DNA of 64,000 nucleotides from Bacillus sp. FJAT-25509 (GCF_001420605.1 NZ_LJIZ01000038.1:310001-374000), one strand, 5' to 3'. Counted from the stretch's first letter, positions 26,679-36,148 are shown. Translations and numbers: made by a program. The notes: generated by a model from the sequence alone, not told the origin.

Positions 26679-26689
26679 ATATGAAAAAG

Positions 26690-26726
26690 CTGATTTCTAT
26701 TAAAATAATTAGAAATCAGTTTTTTT
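26690..26726 (+). terminator. Terminator after the broken small gene
   Basis: CTGATTTCTA (26690-26699) pairs perfectly with TAGAAATCAG (26710-26719) and is followed by seven T. Confidence 0.9.
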
Positions 26727-26826
26727 GTGCAAAAAGTGTTCCATTTTTTCCCACTATATCCTAGAGAATCTTTCTATTAAAATATATTTTGGTATTCTAT
26801 TTGTTTTAATATAGGGAGGATTTATT

Positions 26827-28449
26827 TTGTTGAGTTTAAATAATAAATTGAGGACAACCTTCCTCATTCTTGTTTGTTTTTTGGTTGGATTATTTGGTTT
26901 ATATCTTCCAAAAGAAGTTTATGCAACAGCAACAGATAATATTGAGATTACAAAAACTGAACATGAAATTTCTTTTAATTGGTTAGAGAAACCTAATCAA
27001 GAAGGTTTAAGTTATGAATTACAACGTGATAATGAAGTAATTGGTACAATAGATTATGGAATGTCTTTTAGATTGGATGATAGACGCTTAGTTTCTAATA
27101 CAACGTATAACTATAAAATTTATGAAATAACTGCTGATGGAAGAAGTCTAATCTATAATACTGACATTTCAACAGAAAAAGACACTACGCCACCATCAAT
27201 AACTTTGGAATCAACAGTTAACCCTTCTGTACTAAATTTTAATGGAAACGGTTTATTATATAAAGATGGTGTAGCTAAGCAAGTTTTCACAAATGATTTA
27301 ATTAATGAAGATGGATTGTATACTTTAGTTGTAAGAAATGATAATTGCGAAGAAGTAAGTAAAAATTTTATTATTGATTATACGCCTCCCGGACACGCTG
27401 AACTCATTAAAGTTAATGAAAAGGGGGATTATGCTTACTTAACAGTCAAGCGTCCAAGTGACCCTGATTTTGAAAAAATGGAGATCTATAGTGGTGGAAT
27501 AAAGACAATACCAAATCTTTTGAAGGTAATTACAAAAGATGAGTTTAATCCAGACGGAACTTATACATACCTCCAGAATTTTTATAACCTTACAAAAGGA
27601 CCAGAAACATTAAATATAATGTCATACGACACTTATGGAAATCGTGATTTCTCAAGCACACCAAATTGGCATGGGGGTCCAGATTTAAATCTTCCTGGAG
27701 CATTTTTTGAAATCAAACAAAGCAGTCCTATTTTTTTTACAAGTCCTAAAATAAAATCTGTACAGCAAGTAGAAGGTGGATTTTCAATTACACTTGATAT
27801 TCCGGCAGGTACAAGTTGGGGCTATCTAAGAAGTAACAAAGGATATACAGATTTTACATTTAATAAGATACCAACTAAAACAACGACTCAGGTTGTGAAG
27901 TTTCCAATAAAAAATCCAGAAACAAATACTATCACCCCAATCGGTGAGAAAGAAATTGTAAAATATGAGATTGCATTAAGCGGATTTGTTAATGATCCAG
28001 TTTATACTCAAGTGAAATCAAATACAGTATATGGATCTTTTAACTATATTGAAAATAACTACCGTTTAATATCACCTAAGTTTTTAGACGTTACCAAAAC
28101 AAATGGAGCAGCCCTTTATAGTGACAAGTATTTGAAGAAGTATGAAAAAAGAGCACCTAAAAATATGCGTTTTATTGTAATTCGTGAAGATAAAACTTAT
28201 GTAAAGATTGCCAACGGAGCAAATGTATATTATGTGAAGAAGTCAGAGGTAAAGATTACAAACGGTATTAATCAGAAAAAAACTACTACTGCTGCAATTC
28301 CATTAAAATTAACGAAAAGTACATCGTCTCGTTCAATAAAAGTTATTAGTAAAAACAAGCAGGTCATTGTACTTCAGAAATTTACTGGATGGAATTATGT
28401 GAATGTTGATGGGAATTTAGGATATGTGGTAAGTAAGTACTTGAAATAA
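26827..28449 (+). CDS. Secreted protein with a C-terminal SH3b-like domain
   Basis: 540 aa. A signal peptide (to about residue 36, ending near VYATA) is followed by a fibronectin-III-like region (residues about 38-115, ITKTEHEISFNWLEKP), a long middle without recognised domain, an SH3-like stretch near residues 425-480, and a clearer bacterial SH3b-like repeat at the end (SSRSIKVISKNKQVIV, WNYVNVDGNLGYVVSKYL). SH3b repeats usually bind the cell wall. No catalytic domain was seen. TTG start after AGGGAGG; a second TTG follows directly and cannot be excluded. Confidence 0.65.
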   Translation: MLSLNNKLRTTFLILVCFLVGLFGLYLPKEVYATATDNIEITKTEHEISFNWLEKPNQEGLSYELQRDNEVIGTIDYGMSFRLDDRRLVSNTTYNYKIYEITADGRSLIYNTDISTEKDTTPPSITLESTVNPSVLNFNGNGLLYKDGVAKQVFTNDLINEDGLYTLVVRNDNCEEVSKNFIIDYTPPGHAELIKVNEKGDYAYLTVKRPSDPDFEKMEIYSGGIKTIPNLLKVITKDEFNPDGTYTYLQNFYNLTKGPETLNIMSYDTYGNRDFSSTPNWHGGPDLNLPGAFFEIKQSSPIFFTSPKIKSVQQVEGGFSITLDIPAGTSWGYLRSNKGYTDFTFNKIPTKTTTQVVKFPIKNPETNTITPIGEKEIVKYEIALSGFVNDPVYTQVKSNTVYGSFNYIENNYRLISPKFLDVTKTNGAALYSDKYLKKYEKRAPKNMRFIVIREDKTYVKIANGANVYYVKKSEVKITNGINQKKTTTAAIPLKLTKSTSSRSIKVISKNKQVIVLQKFTGWNYVNVDGNLGYVVSKYLK

Positions 28450-28470
28450 ATTAATAATAATTTAATTTTG

Positions 28471-28498
28471 AACCTATCAATTTGGATAGGTTTTTTTT
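28471..28498 (+). terminator. Terminator after the SH3-domain protein
   Basis: AACCTATC (28471-28478) and GATAGGTT (28485-28492) with a 6-base loop and a T8 tail. Confidence 0.88.
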
Positions 28499-28673
28499 AT
28501 ATCCTTATGTAACTACTATGGAAGTGCGACATAGACTTCCTTTTATACAGAAATTATTTTCATAGTACACAAAAAATAACCCAATTGACGATTACTGACA
28601 CATAATAGATAATTTTCTTATCAACATTTTAGTTAAAATAACAGGTTGAAATAACCAATAAAAAGGAGTAATT

Positions 28674-29027
28674 ATGAATAGGTATGAACGGATTGAATTA
28701 ATAATTATTGGAATTGTTTTTATGATATTTTATACAATTATAAAAATGAAAATTTCGATTAGCATTGTGTTAGTTTTATTGGTTCTTTTTCTTGTTTTCT
28801 TATTCTACACTCAACATTTGATTAAAAAGAAAATGAAAGAACACGGTTTGAATCGTGGGTTTACTTCAAAGTGGTATTTTATTGTAATCTGCTTCATATT
28901 TATTTTTCTTTATAATGGGCTATTAAATATCGCATTTTTTGAACGCTCATTTTTAAAAGGTTCATCAACACTACTTTTTGGAGGAATAGGGGCTTTAATT
29001 GGTTCATTTGTGAACTTTAAAAAATAA
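28674..29027 (+). CDS. Membrane protein of unknown family
   Basis: 117 aa with AAAAGGAG before ATG. Four hydrophobic segments (about residues 8-24, 28-48, 66-84 and 96-112), with a basic HLIKKKMKEHGLNRG loop after the second. No family recognised. Stand-alone gene. Confidence 0.6.
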   Translation: MNRYERIELIIIGIVFMIFYTIIKMKISISIVLVLLVLFLVFLFYTQHLIKKKMKEHGLNRGFTSKWYFIVICFIFIFLYNGLLNIAFFERSFLKGSSTLLFGGIGALIGSFVNFKK

Positions 29028-29221
29028 AAGACAATCTTATTCAACAAACGCATTGTTTTAGTTACATTAATAATATTGAGGCGAACTATACCATAAGTAA
29101 ATGAGTTTTATAGTCTTAGATATTGATATTATTAGCTTAGGGCTATATTTTACTAAAAAAGTTGTTTCTTAAACTAAATCACTTTAACGAAAAAATACGG
29201 AAAAAATATGTGGAGGTAAAA

Positions 29222-29800
29222 ATGGGACTGTTTGATATTTTTAAAAAAAATAATAATTATCATTTAACATTACAACTTAATGCACGGGTACTACCTATTG
29301 ATCGTGGCGAGTTATTCGAGGAACCTATAAACGAAGCTTTAGAGGCTAGTAAATGCGGAACCATAGACGGTGGCGGAACGATGCAACAGGCAACCGGCGA
29401 AATAGAGTTTTGTGATATAGAAATATTACTTAAAGATAACAAAATGGAAAACGTTGATAAACTATTACAAATTATTGATAGAATTGGTGTACCAAAGGGG
29501 TCCTTTCTGAGAGGCGATGGGCTCGAACAATCTGTTGGAACTCTTGAAGGACTTGCACTTTATTTAAATGGTACAGAATTGTCTGAAGAAGTGTATCAGA
29601 ACTGTGATATAAACTATGTGATCGAAAAAATTGATGAAGTGCTTGATGGTTGTGGACGATTTTATAGCTATTGGGAAGGTTCTGAAAATACAGCTTTATA
29701 TTATTACGGTATTTCATTTGGCGAAATGAAACAGAGAATGACTTCTTTTTTATCTGAATATCCACTTTGCCAAAAGTGTAAAATAGAACAAATTGCATAG
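29222..29800 (+). CDS. Uncharacterised soluble protein
   Basis: 192 aa. I chose ATG at 29222 with TGGAGG upstream over an earlier in-frame start. The N-terminal half contains LQLNARVLPIDRGELFEEP and CGTIDGGGTM, then GEIEFCDIEILL; the C-terminal half is rich in acidic and aromatic residues. The order RGELFE...GGGT...CDIEI recurs in small conserved Firmicute proteins of unknown function, some near toxin-immunity genes as I recall; I assign no function. Confidence 0.55.
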   Translation: MGLFDIFKKNNNYHLTLQLNARVLPIDRGELFEEPINEALEASKCGTIDGGGTMQQATGEIEFCDIEILLKDNKMENVDKLLQIIDRIGVPKGSFLRGDGLEQSVGTLEGLALYLNGTELSEEVYQNCDINYVIEKIDEVLDGCGRFYSYWEGSENTALYYYGISFGEMKQRMTSFLSEYPLCQKCKIEQIA

Positions 29801-29851
29801 TACATAAAATCGTAAATTAATTCAGTAAGAATATGCTGACTTGAAAGAAAT

Positions 29852-29935
29852 TTGTTCAACTAACTCATTGCAATAGTTAAATAGGTAGCTTTATTTATAT
29901 AAGCAAATGGCAGATTAGTTGAAGAAGGATATTTT
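29852..29935 (+). repeat. Dispersed intergenic module, copy without strong hairpin
   Basis: Left part TTGTTCAACTAACTCATTGC then AATAGTTAAATAGG, and right arm TGGCAGATTAGTTGAAGAAG. The middle terminator hairpin is weak or lost (GGTAGCTTTATTTATAT). It lies upstream of the glyoxalase-like gene. Confidence 0.5.
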
Positions 29936-30016
29936 CTGTTTTAAGGGAATTAGAATATCAAACAAACCTTAAACTACACAGAAATTGAAAATAACAGGAA
30001 CATAGGAGGTTGAGAT

Positions 30017-30454
30017 ATGAAGATCAATAGAATAGATCATGTGAGTATAAACGTAAATGATCTTTCAGCGGCTAAAGCGTTTTTTCTTGATTTAGGACTT
30101 GAAGTGCACGCGGAATGGGAATTGGATGGAGAACAGTTAGACAAAATAGTTGGGCTTAAAGATGTTAAAACGGCATGTGTAGGATTAGGGATGCCAGATG
30201 GTCAGACATGGATAGAACTAGTCAAATTTTATTCGCCGTCAGATGAAACAGATATTCAGAAACCTTTTGCAAATACGCTAGGTATCCGACACATTTGCTT
30301 TGCTGTTGAAGATATCGAAGCTATTGTTGCAAAATTGAAAGAGAAAGACATGGAAATCTTTAGTGAGATACAGCAATATGAAGAAAGTTATAAGTTATGC
30401 TACGTTCGTGGTCCAGAGGGAATTATTTTAGAGTTGGCGGAGAAAATCAGTTAA
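30017..30454 (+). CDS. Glyoxalase-like VOC superfamily protein
   Basis: 145 aa. The N-terminal RIDHVSINVNDLSAAKAFFL and the C-terminal RHICFAVEDIEAIVAKL with RGPEGIILELAEKI are typical of the two beta-alpha-beta-beta-beta repeats of the vicinal oxygen chelate fold. Metal-ligand positions are compatible with His near residue 8 and Glu near the end. Substrate unknown. ATG after ATAGGAGG. Confidence 0.85.
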   Translation: MKINRIDHVSINVNDLSAAKAFFLDLGLEVHAEWELDGEQLDKIVGLKDVKTACVGLGMPDGQTWIELVKFYSPSDETDIQKPFANTLGIRHICFAVEDIEAIVAKLKEKDMEIFSEIQQYEESYKLCYVRGPEGIILELAEKIS

Positions 30455-30492
30455 ATATTGAATGGTAGATCTCCAACTTTAAAGATTTCTTC

Positions 30493-30595
30493 TTAAACTA
30501 TCGTGTACATTGGATGAACAACATGATCGGCTATTTAGTCGATTTTTTTATGGAAGTAAACGGCAGGATAGTTATTTAAGGAATGTTATAATTAG
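30493..30595 (+). repeat. Dispersed intergenic module, best copy with promoter
   Basis: A left arm (TTAAACTATCGTGTACATTG and ATGAACAACATG), the hairpin ATCGGCTATTTAGTCGAT (30524-30541) followed by seven T, the right arm CGGCAGGATAGTTATTTAAG (30561-30580), then TGTTATAAT (30584-30592), an extended -10 box. It separates the glyoxalase-like gene from the next small gene. Confidence 0.7.
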
Positions 30596-30640
30596 TTTAA
30601 TAGTAGTACAGTAAAAACCATAAAAGAAAGGATAAAGTAT

Positions 30641-30812
30641 ATGAGAACATTAGAGTATGATTTATTCCCAGAAGCATATGCAGATTATGATAAGGTAATC
30701 CCCATTAAAATCACTTAACCTATTATTTTTAAAAGGTTTTTATCCTCGTTCTGGTGAATGGATTCCAATCGAGATAGACGAAGAAGAATACGATGAATTA
30801 ATTAAAGATTAA
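30641..30812 (+). pseudogene. Small gene broken by an extra C in a C4 run
   Basis: ATG at 30641 follows GAAAGGAT. The first 25 codons end at a stop. If the C run at 30700-30703 had three C, the frame would continue through LNLLFLKGFYPRSGEWIPIE and IDEEEYDELIKD to 30812, giving 56 residues. The promoter end of the repeat lies just upstream. I read it as a frameshifted conserved small protein of unknown function. Confidence 0.5.
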
Positions 30813-31000
30813 CTTCAATCCCGTCTCCAAGACCATACAGAACTAAAGAAAATACATAATAATTTTATACATGTAAGGAAGAATATTATTGAATTAAAGT
30901 ATGATTTACTTGATTAAGATTTTCTTCAAGGGTATCAAATTAGACAATCTTTTTTAAGTTCAAAAATCAATCTTTAAATTCAACGGAGCCAAATATAAAA
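30813..31000. other. Short gap without gene
   Basis: AT-rich sequence between the broken small gene and the terminator of the minus-strand kinase gene. Scattered short frames only; nothing supportable. Confidence 0.4.
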
Positions 31001-31026
31001 AAAGGCTGTCTAGATAGATAGCCTTT
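31001..31026 (-). terminator. Terminator of the uridine-kinase-like gene
   Basis: AAAGGCTGTCTA (31001-31012) pairs along its length with TAGATAGCCTTT (31015-31026, one G-U pair). On the minus strand it is followed by a run of T (A-run at 30997-31000 on the plus strand). Confidence 0.7.
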
Positions 31027-31072
31027 AGTTGAGAATGAAGCATGAGTTAGTAGAACAAAAATTTATTATTTT

Positions 31073-31729
31073 TTATACAAAACTCGGATTATTTAAATCA
31101 TTATTATTAATAATTACATCGGCATTAAGCTGAGGTGAGTGTTGCTCCAAATAGAGTTTCGAAGCTGCATGATACCTTTTAATAAACATTTCTTCTGCTT
31201 TTTCAAGGCTTCCGAATGCTCGTTCTTCTCGGATTGCTCCTCTTTTTCTTGCAATATCAAATTCGGTATGTACGAATATTTTAAAATCGTACAGGTTACA
31301 CAAATCCTTCTTAAATAAAAATGTTCCATCTATCATAAAGATCATATCATTGGTTGCAACTTTTAAATCTGCATTAATATACTCATCTTTAAGCAAGTCG
31401 AAGGAAGTTGTTTGATAATGTAGGTTGCCATTTGGTCCTAAAGGAATTAAAAGTTTTTGCTTAAAAGACTCGTAATCATGGGCAAACTCATAATATCCTA
31501 AAGCAGATTCCTTCCCGAGTTTGTAGCGAATCTCTCTCGGGTTATGAAAATTATCTATACTAGTTCTAATCACGTTCTTTTTCCTGTGTTTAAGTTCCTC
31601 AGCAATTTCATTTGCAATTGTTGTCTTACCAGATGCTGTGATCCCACTAATACCCACTCGAATTGGATGATCTATTTTTAAGCACAATATTTTATTTACT
31701 AAATCAGAAATTAGTTTGCTCCTTAACAT
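31073..31729 (-). CDS. Uridine kinase / phosphoribulokinase-like P-loop protein
   Basis: 218 aa. The Walker A motif GISGITASGKTTIANEI lies near residue 26, followed by TSIDNFHNPREIRY, like the DDFY region of uridine kinases, and MIFMIDGTFLF near residue 130, in place of Walker B. RKRGAIREERAFGS near residue 160 resembles the lid. Members phosphorylate a nucleoside or sugar; the substrate is uncertain. Minus-strand ATG at 31729 after GGGGGAA. A short membrane protein gene lies 27 bases upstream, possibly co-transcribed. Confidence 0.8.
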   Translation of the reverse strand: MLRSKLISDLVNKILCLKIDHPIRVGISGITASGKTTIANEIAEELKHRKKNVIRTSIDNFHNPREIRYKLGKESALGYYEFAHDYESFKQKLLIPLGPNGNLHYQTTSFDLLKDEYINADLKVATNDMIFMIDGTFLFKKDLCNLYDFKIFVHTEFDIARKRGAIREERAFGSLEKAEEMFIKRYHAASKLYLEQHSPQLNADVIINNNDLNNPSFV

Positions 31730-31756
31730 ATTTCCCCCTGTTTAGCGAAGAACTTT

Positions 31757-31933
31757 TTAGTATGGTCCATTAATATTATTCGAATTATTAGGATTGGTTG
31801 ATTCTCTCCCTATTTCTTCATTTAATGTTTGATTATCGCTTTTATTTGGAGAGCCAGTTCCAAACTTCTTTTCCATAAAGAAGCCAAATGCAATTATTAA
31901 AATAACAATTCCCAAAATTACATATCCAAACAT
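31757..31933 (-). CDS. Small membrane protein
   Basis: 58 aa. I chose ATG at 31933, preceded by GCAGGAGG on the minus strand, over an upstream ATG in frame. One hydrophobic helix (residues about 3-20) is followed by a hydrophilic Asn/Ser-rich tail (TNPNNSNNINGPY). Family unknown. It probably heads a two-gene unit with the kinase-like gene. Confidence 0.6.
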   Translation of the reverse strand: MFGYVILGIVILIIAFGFFMEKKFGTGSPNKSDNQTLNEEIGRESTNPNNSNNINGPY

Positions 31934-32226
31934 TGTAGTATACCTCCTGCCTTTTTTAAATGTAATATAAACAAAACTCAAATTTACGCAAAAAAGTATG
32001 TAAAATAAAATTCAGTTCAGTTCTATCTCCTTTAAAGATATTCCATATTTTGCCACAAAATTCCTCTACCTTTTTTTAAACTAAACTATTATTTAGCTCT
32101 AACAAATGCATATTATTAATGGTTTCCTTAGCCCTATACTTTTCTTCAACACCCCCGTAGTAAATAAAAACAGTAAGAATATCAAGGGGCATACATAAAA
32201 GGGACATAATATTAAACGATTAAAAG
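31934..32226. other. Gap without gene
   Basis: About 290 AT-rich bases between two minus-strand units. It should hold the promoter of the small membrane protein gene, but I could not fix its position. Confidence 0.4.
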
Positions 32227-32269
32227 AAAAGAACCTATTTTGAATAGTATTTTCAAAATAGGTTCTTTT
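32227..32269. terminator. Strong hairpin terminator of the site-2 protease gene
   Basis: An 18-bp perfect stem (32227-32244 with 32252-32269, containing GAACCTATTTTGAA) with a 7-base loop and A/T runs on both sides, 5 bases beyond the minus-strand stop. It can work in both directions. Confidence 0.9.
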
Positions 32270-32273
32270 TCAC

Positions 32274-33353
32274 TTATCTACCTAAAACATGTTCAATTAA
32301 ACCAAAACTCCAAAATCCAAGTAAAGCTAAACTACTCGCTAAAATGATATAAGCAATAAAAATTTGCCATTTTTTACGATTACTAGAAACATAGTAAGTT
32401 TCTAATGTTTCCTGTTGTTTCAGTAAAGGTGCCACCTTTTTATGCTTAATTTCTTGAATCTTTTCATCAATATAAGTTCGCCAATCTAATTCTGGTTCAT
32501 GGAGGCGTGCTCGAACAGTTCGAATTAGATAGTTTATTTCAAGACGTTCCTTATGAATTTCGAATTCTAGTTTCTTATTATCTTCAAAAAATGGGATAAA
32601 GAAACGTTTTACAATCGTACGATCAGAATAGTCATTAAAAATCCCAAATTGAAATTGTTTAATTGTATGTTCATATAGTTTTATTTTTTCTTTAATTACC
32701 TTTAACTGGTAAGCTTCTCGAATTCGTTTAATGAATGTAGTAATACCTAAAATAATAATATAAAATGCGATAAAGTTAGGTTGATAAAATAAATATACTA
32801 GCATCATCATAATACCGATAAACCAAAAAATTGGAGGTAAAACACTTAAAATTCTCCCTCCATCTAAAGGAGAAATCGGAATTAAGTTAAACAAATTAAG
32901 GATACAGCCTAAAGCAATTACTAATCCGAAAAATTCATTATGCGTGTAATGATAGAGAGGAATTGCTGGTAAAACTGAAATTAAGCCTAAAAACGGACCA
33001 CCAAACGCTACATAAGATTCCGTTACAGCATCTTTTGGCATTTCTTTAAGTGAAATAACTGCCCCGACAAAAGGAATAAAAAATGCTGGTGAAGTTGGTA
33101 GACCCTTTTGTTTCGCAGCAATTAAATGCCCGCCTTCATGACAAATTAATAAGTAAACGAGTGCGAAAGCAAAATACCATCCAAATGTAAATCCGTATAC
33201 AAATAAATACAAGATCATGCTTAAGAAAGATAAAAATTTTGCAGCTTTTAATAACGGTAATATTAGCTTTAATTTAGTACCTATTATTGCGATTACTACA
33301 CCAATTCTTGTTAACGATTTTTTTGTTTTACTGTTGATTATTGGTTGTGCCAT
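32274..33353 (-). CDS. Site-2 protease family (M50) membrane metallopeptidase
   Basis: 359 aa. The zinc motif HEGGHLIAA lies near residue 71 inside a hydrophobic segment, and the second motif NLIPISPLDGGRIL near residue 158 gives the third ligand Asp; both sit in membrane helices as in SpoIVFB-like proteases. The C-terminal part (from about residue 210) is a charged helical cytoplasmic region with a final membrane helix (YIILASSLALLGFWSFGLI). Intramembrane cleavage of an unknown substrate is inferred. Start ATG at 33353 with AGGTGA upstream. Confidence 0.85.
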   Translation of the reverse strand: MAQPIINSKTKKSLTRIGVVIAIIGTKLKLILPLLKAAKFLSFLSMILYLFVYGFTFGWYFAFALVYLLICHEGGHLIAAKQKGLPTSPAFFIPFVGAVISLKEMPKDAVTESYVAFGGPFLGLISVLPAIPLYHYTHNEFFGLVIALGCILNLFNLIPISPLDGGRILSVLPPIFWFIGIMMMLVYLFYQPNFIAFYIIILGITTFIKRIREAYQLKVIKEKIKLYEHTIKQFQFGIFNDYSDRTIVKRFFIPFFEDNKKLEFEIHKERLEINYLIRTVRARLHEPELDWRTYIDEKIQEIKHKKVAPLLKQQETLETYYVSSNRKKWQIFIAYIILASSLALLGFWSFGLIEHVLGR

Positions 33354-33600
33354 TCATTTCACCTGCTCGCTAATTATGATATGATTATGTAGTATTAAAA
33401 TTATACCATTATAGACTAATAGAAAATAAGGACTAAAGTCGGTACTTTTATTGAATTTGAAATAAAAATTAAGATTAAAGTGTGAATATAGAATAGTCAA
33501 ATTGATTGTTAGAAAGGTCTCTTTCTAACTTTTGTGTTTTTCAAGAATAATTAATTGTATGAAATACTAACAACGAAATTAACTAAGGATTGATAAAGTA

Positions 33601-35070
33601 ATGAACATATATGGAATCATCAAAGAAGTAGCGGAAAATAAAAGGAAAAACATAGCATATAAATACAATGGAAATAAAACAAATTATGAAGAACTCATTT
33701 CATCTTGTGAATACCTGGCTCAAATTTTAGTCGAAAATAAGATTGAAAAAGGAGATAAAATTGCGATTTTATTAGGAAATTCTCCTGAGTTTATTCAAAC
33801 TTATTTAGCAATATTAAGACTTGGTGCAATTGTAATTCCTTTAAATCCGGCTTTTACGGAGAGTGAACTTAGCTATATTTTAAATGACTCTTCTACAAAA
33901 CTTGTTATTTCAACTAGTGAACAGGAAAAAAAACTTAAAAGTGTTAAAAAACAGTGTCCTACATTATTAAATATTATTTTAATAGATGAAATACAACCGA
34001 TAGTGAAAATAAAAAATCAATTAGAAGAAATTGAAACCCGACAGGATGATACGGCTGTCATTCTGTATACATCGGGAACAACTGGTAATCCTAAAGGTGC
34101 AATGTTGTCCCATTTTAATTTAATTGAAAATGCAAATGATTTTTCTAAGTTAATCGAATTAAGCGAAAATGATCAAATGATTGCCGTCCTTCCTATGTTT
34201 CATTCATTTTGCTTAACATTATGTGTAAATATGATTTTGTTAAATGGAGCATCAACGATCATCATTCCTAAATTTAATCCAGCTGAATTAGTTGACGTAA
34301 TAAAAAAAGAAAAAGCTACTTTAATTGCAGCAGTCCCGACGATTTATAATTATTTATATCAATTAAAAAGCGCGACAGCAAACGATTTTAGTAGTTTGAG
34401 AGCATGTATTTCTGGTGGGGCATCTATACCAATCGAATTATTACAGTCGATTCAAGAAAAATACAGTGTGTCAATTGTGGAAGGCTATGGATTATCTGAA
34501 ACAGCTCCAGTACTTACTTTTAATCCATATCGTGGTATTTGTAAACCGGGATCGGTTGGTCTAGATCTACCTAGTGTTGAGACAAAAATAGTAAATGAAT
34601 ATGGTGAAGAAGTTCCAGTTGGTGAAGTAGGAGAAGTTGTTGCGATTGGTCCAAATGTAATGAGTGGTTATTTAAATAATATAGAAGAAACTGAAAAAGC
34701 ATTTTTAAACGGTTGGTTTAAAACAGGTGATCTCGGTAAAAAGGATGAAGATGGGTATTTATTTTTATTAGATCGAAAAAAAGATGTTATTATAACGAAC
34801 GGATATAATGTTTACCCTAGAGAAATAGAAGAGCGCCTTTATCAGCATCCTAATATTATTGAAGCAGCAGTTGTCGGAAAATCGAATCAATTAATAGGTG
34901 AGAGTGTATGTGCTTATTTAGTCGTTTCAAATGACTCACTTTTAGAAAGTGAAATCATTGATTTTTGCAAAAAAGCACTTGTTTATTATAAAGTTCCAAA
35001 GGAAATTTATTTTGTAAAAGAACTACCTAAAAATAGTACTGGGAAAATTTTAAAAAGAAATCTTAAATAA
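33601..35070 (+). CDS. Long-chain fatty acid--CoA ligase family protein
   Basis: 489 aa. The AMP-binding motif ILYTSGTTGNPKGAML lies near residue 155, GYGLSETAPV near residue 298, KTGDLGKKDEDGYLFLLDRK near residue 375, and the C-terminal catalytic Lys is in KNSTGKILKR. These are the ordered signatures of the ANL superfamily; length and GYGLSET favour acyl-CoA synthetase. It could feed the beta-oxidation enzymes at 3-6 kb. ATG start with AAGGAT upstream. Single gene, terminated downstream. Confidence 0.87.
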   Translation: MNIYGIIKEVAENKRKNIAYKYNGNKTNYEELISSCEYLAQILVENKIEKGDKIAILLGNSPEFIQTYLAILRLGAIVIPLNPAFTESELSYILNDSSTKLVISTSEQEKKLKSVKKQCPTLLNIILIDEIQPIVKIKNQLEEIETRQDDTAVILYTSGTTGNPKGAMLSHFNLIENANDFSKLIELSENDQMIAVLPMFHSFCLTLCVNMILLNGASTIIIPKFNPAELVDVIKKEKATLIAAVPTIYNYLYQLKSATANDFSSLRACISGGASIPIELLQSIQEKYSVSIVEGYGLSETAPVLTFNPYRGICKPGSVGLDLPSVETKIVNEYGEEVPVGEVGEVVAIGPNVMSGYLNNIEETEKAFLNGWFKTGDLGKKDEDGYLFLLDRKKDVIITNGYNVYPREIEERLYQHPNIIEAAVVGKSNQLIGESVCAYLVVSNDSLLESEIIDFCKKALVYYKVPKEIYFVKELPKNSTGKILKRNLK

Positions 35071-35076
35071 TTTTAG

Positions 35077-35107
35077 AGACCAATCATTTGAATGGTCTTT
35101 TTTTTTT
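35077..35107 (+). terminator. Terminator after the acyl-CoA ligase gene
   Basis: AGACCA (35077-35082) pairs with TGGTCT (35093-35098), with weaker pairing inside, followed by a T10 run. Confidence 0.8.
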
Positions 35108-35547
35108 GCTATTTTGTAGATTTTTATTATAAAACAATGCTAATAAATCTTTTACTAACCTTTGTTTAAATTTTTGTTCGATAGTAAAAATAGATAAATT
35201 CTCCTTTTCTTATTATAGGTATTAATTCTTAAATCACACTAAAGTATCTCTATGAAAAATTATTCCTTTAGTAAACTGGTTTTCGAAGTTGTTGAATCCG
35301 TTAAATTTAGATTGTTTTTATAGGTATATTCTAATTGAGTGGAATAATTATCACATAATTAATCTGGTAAATAGTCCTGCTAAATTAAGAGGTTGGTATA
35401 GTCTGAAATTCTTATTATAGACACATTACTACAAACAAATAAATGCTAAATTTTGGTAAGATTTAATAGAATTCATTTTGTTGTTTACCATCTCAATTGA
35501 TCTCAACAGCAAAAATGAGTTTAAAAAAATTATTTGTGGAGGGTTTT
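35108..35547. other. Gap without gene
   Basis: About 440 AT-rich bases. No open frame with a ribosome binding site, no clear promoter and no repeat arm was found. The last 15 bases hold the ribosome binding site GGAGG of the next gene. Confidence 0.4.
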
Positions 35548-36132
35548 ATGAAAAGATTTATAAAAAAAGCCTTATTGTTAGGAATAATGTTTGTTTTTAT
35601 GATTCCAATTAACGCAAAAACTTATACCACTTATAAAGGCCATAAGATGTCTTCTGGAATTGGAAACTACGGAAAAAGTACAAAATTTTATTGGGTAGAC
35701 TCATCGGCAAGTACGTTTTCTACTAAAATAGCAAATGCATTTGACCGGTGGACTTATTCAACAAAATACACTGGTATTACGACACCAATTTCATATAGAA
35801 AAACAACAAATAAAAGTGCTAGTACAGTTGATATTTACAAGGTCCAATCAATTGGAATAGGTATTGTAGGACAAACTATGTTTTTTGTAAATCAAACAAA
35901 AGTGGATCCGTCTGTACAAAATTGGTATTGGTCAAAAATTGAATTATCCGAAAGTTTATTGTCAAAATTTCCTCAATATCAACAAGTAACTATTAGTCAT
36001 GAAATTGGACATGCATTTGGGCTAAATCATACTGCAAAGGAGTTAATGGATCCTGGAGCAGACATAGCTTATTCTATTGGAATCCAATTTCCTAGAAAAG
36101 ATGAATTCAATGGGATAAATTATCTTTATTAA
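35548..36132 (+). CDS. Secreted matrixin-like metalloprotease
   Basis: 194 aa. A signal peptide (MKRFIKKALLLG, hydrophobic to about residue 22, cut near INAK) precedes a domain with the extended zinc motif ISHEIGHAFGLNHT near residue 152 (HExxHxxGxxH) and the Met-turn KELMDP just after. This is the metzincin arrangement of small bacterial matrixin-like proteases. No propeptide Cys-switch or other domain is visible. I chose ATG at 35548 with GGAGG upstream. The next gene, a broken lipoprotein, starts 16 bases later, so they were probably one operon. Confidence 0.8.
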   Translation: MKRFIKKALLLGIMFVFMIPINAKTYTTYKGHKMSSGIGNYGKSTKFYWVDSSASTFSTKIANAFDRWTYSTKYTGITTPISYRKTTNKSASTVDIYKVQSIGIGIVGQTMFFVNQTKVDPSVQNWYWSKIELSESLLSKFPQYQQVTISHEIGHAFGLNHTAKELMDPGADIAYSIGIQFPRKDEFNGINYLY

Positions 36133-36148
36133 TAAAGGTGGATTAAAA

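Noticed and set aside
23198-30595. CRISPR array
   Set aside because: The repeated units are single copies in separate gaps, hundreds to thousands of bases apart, with an internal terminator; no regular short spacers and no cas genes.
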